Program-made: the position numbers and the translations under genes
The notes under the pieces: generated by a model
Told to the model about the DNA's origin: nothing
Databases searched by the model: none
What the model saw: the letters and a program-made list of their open reading frames with translations, nothing else
Origin: Opitutus sp. ER46
GTDB lineage: Bacteria; Verrucomicrobiota; Verrucomicrobiia; Opitutales; Opitutaceae
DNA length: 64,000 nucleotides
NCBI RefSeq assembly: GCF_003054705.1
Contig: NZ_QAYX01000021.1
Location: forward strand, 434,001 to 498,000
Direction: 5' to 3'
Part shown: piece by piece, positions 60,889-64,000 of the stretch
How positions within the stretch are numbered: position 1 is the stretch's first letter
Layout: every line of letters starts with the position of its first letter

Positions 60889-63534
60889 CTAGAAGTCCAC
60901 CGAGGTGGAGAGGCGGAGGTTGCGTCCGGGGGCGGTGGAGAGCCCCGTGCCGCTGACGCGACCACCGGCGGGCCGGAGCCGGTTCCGCTCGTCGAGGAAA
61001 TTGTCGATCGTGAGCCGCAGGAGCCAGTTGCCGTGGCGGCACGAAAGGCCGGCGTTGGTGGTGACGTACGCCGGGATCATGAAGCTGTGGCGCGTCGGAA
61101 CGCCGAGCGGGGTGAAGTCGACGGTGGGCGTGTCGCCCGGCCGCTCGCCGGCGTACGTGGCACCGCCGAAGACCGACCAGCGCAGGTGCGGATTGAGCTG
61201 GAAGCGGTAATTCAGGAGCAGCGCAGAGTTGCGGTCGGCCACGGCGCGGACGCGGCGCCCGAGCGAATCGCGCAGGTGGAGCTGCGTGTACGTCGCGATC
61301 ACGGAGAGGTTGGTGGTCAGCCCGCCGGTGAGTTCGACCTCGAAGCCGTGGTCGCGCAGGTCGGAGATCAACTGCCACGGCGCGGAGAGGTCGGTCTGGT
61401 GATCAGGATTGGGCACCACCACGCGGGTTTGGCGGATGCTGAAGCGCGCCAGGGTGAGGGAGAGGCGCTCTTTGAAAAACTCGGCCTTCGCACCGAACTC
61501 GTCCTGCACGCCGTCGCGCCACAGCGGCAGGTCGTTCGCGATGACCGGCGTCGAGTTGGTCGAGTGTGTGTAGTACAGCGAAAGGCTGGGCGCGGGCTTC
61601 ACCAGCACACTCGCGAGCCAGAGCAGCCGGCTGTCGTCGAGCACGCTGACCGCGGGGGGCGTGCCGGAGCGCTCCTCGCTCTGGTGAAAGACCTGGTAAC
61701 GCAGGACGCCGCCGGTGAGCTGCACGCGTTCGTGCGCAAACGACAGCCGCTGGTTGGCGTACAGGTCGAGCGAGTTGAGCTTGCTGTGCTGGTCGCCGTA
61801 GAACGCGTCGGCCCACGTGGCATTCGCGCGCGCTCCCGGCCGCGTGAGGTCGATGGGCGGCAGGGTGCCGGTGCGCAGTTCGCCGACGTTGTCGTAGTGG
61901 CTCACGGCCAAACCGGTGACCGTCTGTGTGCTCACCCCGCCGAACTGGTGCCGCGCGGCGAGATCGGCGTGGAGGTTCGTCGTCGTGGTGACGGTCTGCT
62001 GGTTGTCGGCCCGCACCGGAATCGCCGTCGGGTCGAACAGCGGCGCGAGCGTCGCGACGTACGTCGTGCCGTTTCCGTCGAGCGCCCACGTCTGGTCCTG
62101 CGTCAGCTCACCGGTGTACGGGTTGTATCGATTCTTCAGGGACGGCGTGGCGAAGAACTCCTGCATCGAGTCCTCGTGGTAGTAGCGGGCGTTGGCGGCG
62201 ACGCGGACCGCCATGTGGTCGCCGAGGCTGGAGGTCAGGAGCGCAAAGACGTCGGCCGTGCGCGTGCCCACGTGGCTCCACGGCTGCATGCCATTGCGAC
62301 TGCGGTACGAAAAGCCGGGGGCGAGTGTGGGCGTGCCGGTGGCTTCGCCGACGCTTGGGTCGAGGATCAGGCCGGGCTCGCGGAACACCCAGTGCTCGGC
62401 GGCGATGAGTTTGACGGTGAACTGGGTGTGCGGCGTCGCCTGCCACGTGAGCATGGGCGCGAGGACTTTGCCGCGGAGCCGGGCGTCGTCGGCCCAGTAG
62501 CGGCGGGAGTCCTGCGCTGCGGCGATGAGACGGTATGCCAGGGCGCCGTTGCGTCCGAACGGCCCGGTGAGGTCGGCGGTCAGTTTCTGTGCGTCGAATT
62601 CGCCCGCCAGGGCGGTGATTGTGCGGCGCCGCGTGAACTGCGGGGACTTGGTGATGACGTTGATGGAGCCGCCGGGGACGCCGGCCGGAGCGAGGATCGC
62701 ATTGGGCCCCTTGGAAACCTCGATGCGATCAATCGTGGCCTCGTCGAAGTTGTCGGCGCCGCTCTGGAAAAAATTGTCCACCGTGCGCCCATTGCTCTCG
62801 AAGCCGCGGATAATCTGGCGGTCGGCAAATTGGGTACCGCGGCCCTCCTCGATCCCGGCGATGAAGCGGGTGACGTCGAACAGGCGCGTCGGTGCCAGGT
62901 CGTCGATGACGTCGCGCGTCATGACCGAGATCGAACTCGGGGTGTCCAGGAGGTTGGCGCGCACGCGCACGGCGGAGACGGCGTCGGACGCACGGTAGCG
63001 GTCCACGGGCGTGCTGGAGACGGTGAACTCCGGGAGTCGCACAATCTCCGGGCCGGGTGGGCCGGTGGCCATCGGGGGAGGCGCGGGGGGCGCCACCTTG
63101 ACCGGCAGGTCGGCGCGGCGGACCACGATCATGGCCCCGCTCGAGCCGTCGCGGTGGACGGTGAGCCGAGTGGACGCGAGCATGCGCTGCAGTGCGTCGG
63201 CGACGCGGTACGTGCCGTCGATGCGGACCGTGCGTTCGCCCTGCACGTTGTCGACGAGGTACACGAGCTGTTCGCCAGACTGCCGGGCGAACTCGGCGAG
63301 CGTCTGCACGGCGTCACCGGCGGGCACGTGGAATGCGCGCGACTTGCTGGAGGCCAAGGCGGAGCCGGGAACGGCGAGGAGGACGAGGGTGAGACGCAGC
63401 CAGCGGGGCCAGACGTGACCCAGAGGGGACCGCACGGAGTGGCCGGGCGCGGGACTCAGTCCCGCGGCCCTCGCGGCAGCCGCGGATGCAGCAGACGAGG
63501 CGCGTCCGACGGGCCGTGTGTCGAAGCCACGCAA
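60889..63534 (-). CDS. TonB-dependent receptor 4 with STN signalling domain
   Basis: An 881-residue receptor. After a signal region (WLRLTLVLLAVPGSALAS) comes an STN/secretin-TonB N-terminal domain (about 65-140: FHVPAGDAVQTLAEFARQSG, then GTYRVADALQRMLAST), then TonB box EIVRLPEFTVSST, a plug with VRANLLDTPSSISVMTRDV and a barrel ending NLRLSTSVDF. STN domains signal ligand binding to a FecR-type anti-sigma factor. The gene starts 13 bases after the FecR gene, so the pair matches the FecA-FecR design; a sigma factor would be expected upstream beyond the window. It is paralogous to TBDR3. Likely ligand: iron chelator or similar. Exact start uncertain. Confidence 0.9.
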   Translation of the reverse strand: MRGFDTRPVGRASSAASAAAARAAGLSPAPGHSVRSPLGHVWPRWLRLTLVLLAVPGSALASSKSRAFHVPAGDAVQTLAEFARQSGEQLVYLVDNVQGERTVRIDGTYRVADALQRMLASTRLTVHRDGSSGAMIVVRRADLPVKVAPPAPPPMATGPPGPEIVRLPEFTVSSTPVDRYRASDAVSAVRVRANLLDTPSSISVMTRDVIDDLAPTRLFDVTRFIAGIEEGRGTQFADRQIIRGFESNGRTVDNFFQSGADNFDEATIDRIEVSKGPNAILAPAGVPGGSINVITKSPQFTRRRTITALAGEFDAQKLTADLTGPFGRNGALAYRLIAAAQDSRRYWADDARLRGKVLAPMLTWQATPHTQFTVKLIAAEHWVFREPGLILDPSVGEATGTPTLAPGFSYRSRNGMQPWSHVGTRTADVFALLTSSLGDHMAVRVAANARYYHEDSMQEFFATPSLKNRYNPYTGELTQDQTWALDGNGTTYVATLAPLFDPTAIPVRADNQQTVTTTTNLHADLAARHQFGGVSTQTVTGLAVSHYDNVGELRTGTLPPIDLTRPGARANATWADAFYGDQHSKLNSLDLYANQRLSFAHERVQLTGGVLRYQVFHQSEERSGTPPAVSVLDDSRLLWLASVLVKPAPSLSLYYTHSTNSTPVIANDLPLWRDGVQDEFGAKAEFFKERLSLTLARFSIRQTRVVVPNPDHQTDLSAPWQLISDLRDHGFEVELTGGLTTNLSVIATYTQLHLRDSLGRRVRAVADRNSALLLNYRFQLNPHLRWSVFGGATYAGERPGDTPTVDFTPLGVPTRHSFMIPAYVTTNAGLSCRHGNWLLRLTIDNFLDERNRLRPAGGRVSGTGLSTAPGRNLRLSTSVDF

Positions 63535-63547
63535 GAGGAACGGCGGG

Positions 63548-64000
63548 TCAGCGCGCCTTGCGCAGGATGATGCGTCGGGCGTCCATGCGCTCGACCTGGA
63601 TGTCGCCGGCGGCTTCGAGGAGCGTGACGAAGGTCTGGGCCTGGTCGGCGTCGAACGTGCCGCCGACGGGCCGGCTGGCGAGGGCAGGGTCGGCGAGTTC
63701 GATCTGCACGTCGCTGAAGTGGTTGAAGTGGGCGATCACCTCGGCGAGGGGCGTCTGGTTGAACTCGAGTCGCGGGGCGTGCCAGGCACCCTCCTGCGCG
63801 CGGGCGATGGCGGCGGTTTGCACGACCGGAGCCTCGCCCGGGCCGCGGTCGGTGCGGATTGTCGTCGCCTCGCCCGCTCCGAGGAGAAGGGCGGGAAATG
63901 TGGCGACGCCGACAGGCGTGGCCCGCGTGACTTCGACCCGACCTTCGGTGACGAGCACGGCGACGCGGGCGAGTTCGCGGCGGACGCCGAAGGCGGTGCC
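63548..64000 (-). CDS. FecR-family anti-sigma regulator (5' partial)
   Basis: The last 150 codons of a FecR protein. The frame is open to the window edge, so the start lies beyond 64000. The visible part opens with GTAFGVRRELARVAVLVTEG, the FecR periplasmic core motif (GTxFxV...V.V.EG.V). The C-terminal part (residues from EFNQTPLAEVIAHFN on) is the STN-like region that meets the receptor. FecR carries the ligand signal from the STN receptor to a cytoplasmic ECF sigma factor. Its partner TBDR4 starts 13 bases downstream. Confidence 0.88.
   Translation of the reverse strand, partial: GTAFGVRRELARVAVLVTEGRVEVTRATPVGVATFPALLLGAGEATTIRTDRGPGEAPVVQTAAIARAQEGAWHAPRLEFNQTPLAEVIAHFNHFSDVQIELADPALASRPVGGTFDADQAQTFVTLLEAAGDIQVERMDARRIILRKAR

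Noticed and set aside
60754-63570. 938-codon plus-strand open frame
   Set aside because: Antisense shadow of TBDR4, which has STN, plug and barrel features.

Overview
This is a GC-rich bacterial chromosome segment, most likely from a Verrucomicrobiota member of the Opitutaceae (Opitutus/Lacunisphaera-like). That placement is inferred from four large TonB-dependent receptors (TBDRs) that begin with an hxLxxFxV box and have no SusD partner, from LacI-type regulators sitting in sugar gene clusters, from a uroporphyrinogen-decarboxylase-like protein in a glycan locus, and from gene starts preceded by pyrimidine-rich tracts instead of Shine-Dalgarno sequences. No rRNA gene is present to confirm it.

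Region 1 (1-6860) is the end of a prophage: a BR0599-type tail protein, an NlpC/P60-like tail peptidase, a short tail ORF separated by one in-frame TGA from the large tail-tip protein, and a small terminal ORF. An intact 1,001-bp IS630-family element sits exactly at the stop codon of that last ORF. A tRNA-Ser(GGA) gene follows, with its 3' end facing the phage genes. Region 2 (7085-23109) is a secreted alpha/beta hydrolase and then a complex I operon, nuoB-C-D-E-F-G-(71-aa membrane protein)-H-I-J-K-L-M-N. nuoA is not in the window. Region 3 (23164-32962) is housekeeping: a DUF4097-like protein, TatD, HPr, KdsB, a lipoprotein hydrolase, CarA, lysine 2,3-aminomutase, a stretch with three hairpins and a possible small RNA, and a hybrid histidine kinase.

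Region 4 (33014-46705) looks like a polysaccharide-utilisation locus for a uronate-containing glycan. It has a GH88 unsaturated uronyl hydrolase divergent from a TBDR, then a sodium/solute symporter, a heparinase II/III-like lyase, a secreted alpha/beta-hydrolase-like protein and GH97, and a LacI repressor at the end. Operator-like palindromes lie in the divergent GH88/TBDR promoter region and just upstream of lacI, so one repressor may control the block. Region 5 (46758-58173) holds a second sugar locus: a UROD-superfamily protein with a methyltransferase-type zinc motif divergent from an AraC regulator, a CE7 esterase, a LacI regulator divergent from a GPH sugar transporter, a TBDR and a GH35 beta-galactosidase. 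Three AAACAGT-type sites near the promoters are candidate operators of the second LacI protein.

Region 6 (58184-64000) carries, on the minus strand, a FecR-type anti-sigma regulator (cut by the window end), an STN-domain TBDR and a paralogous TBDR lacking STN. These look like surface-signalling or siderophore-type receptors. Twin palindromes separate them from the convergent GH35 gene. Nested inverted repeats separate the two receptors.
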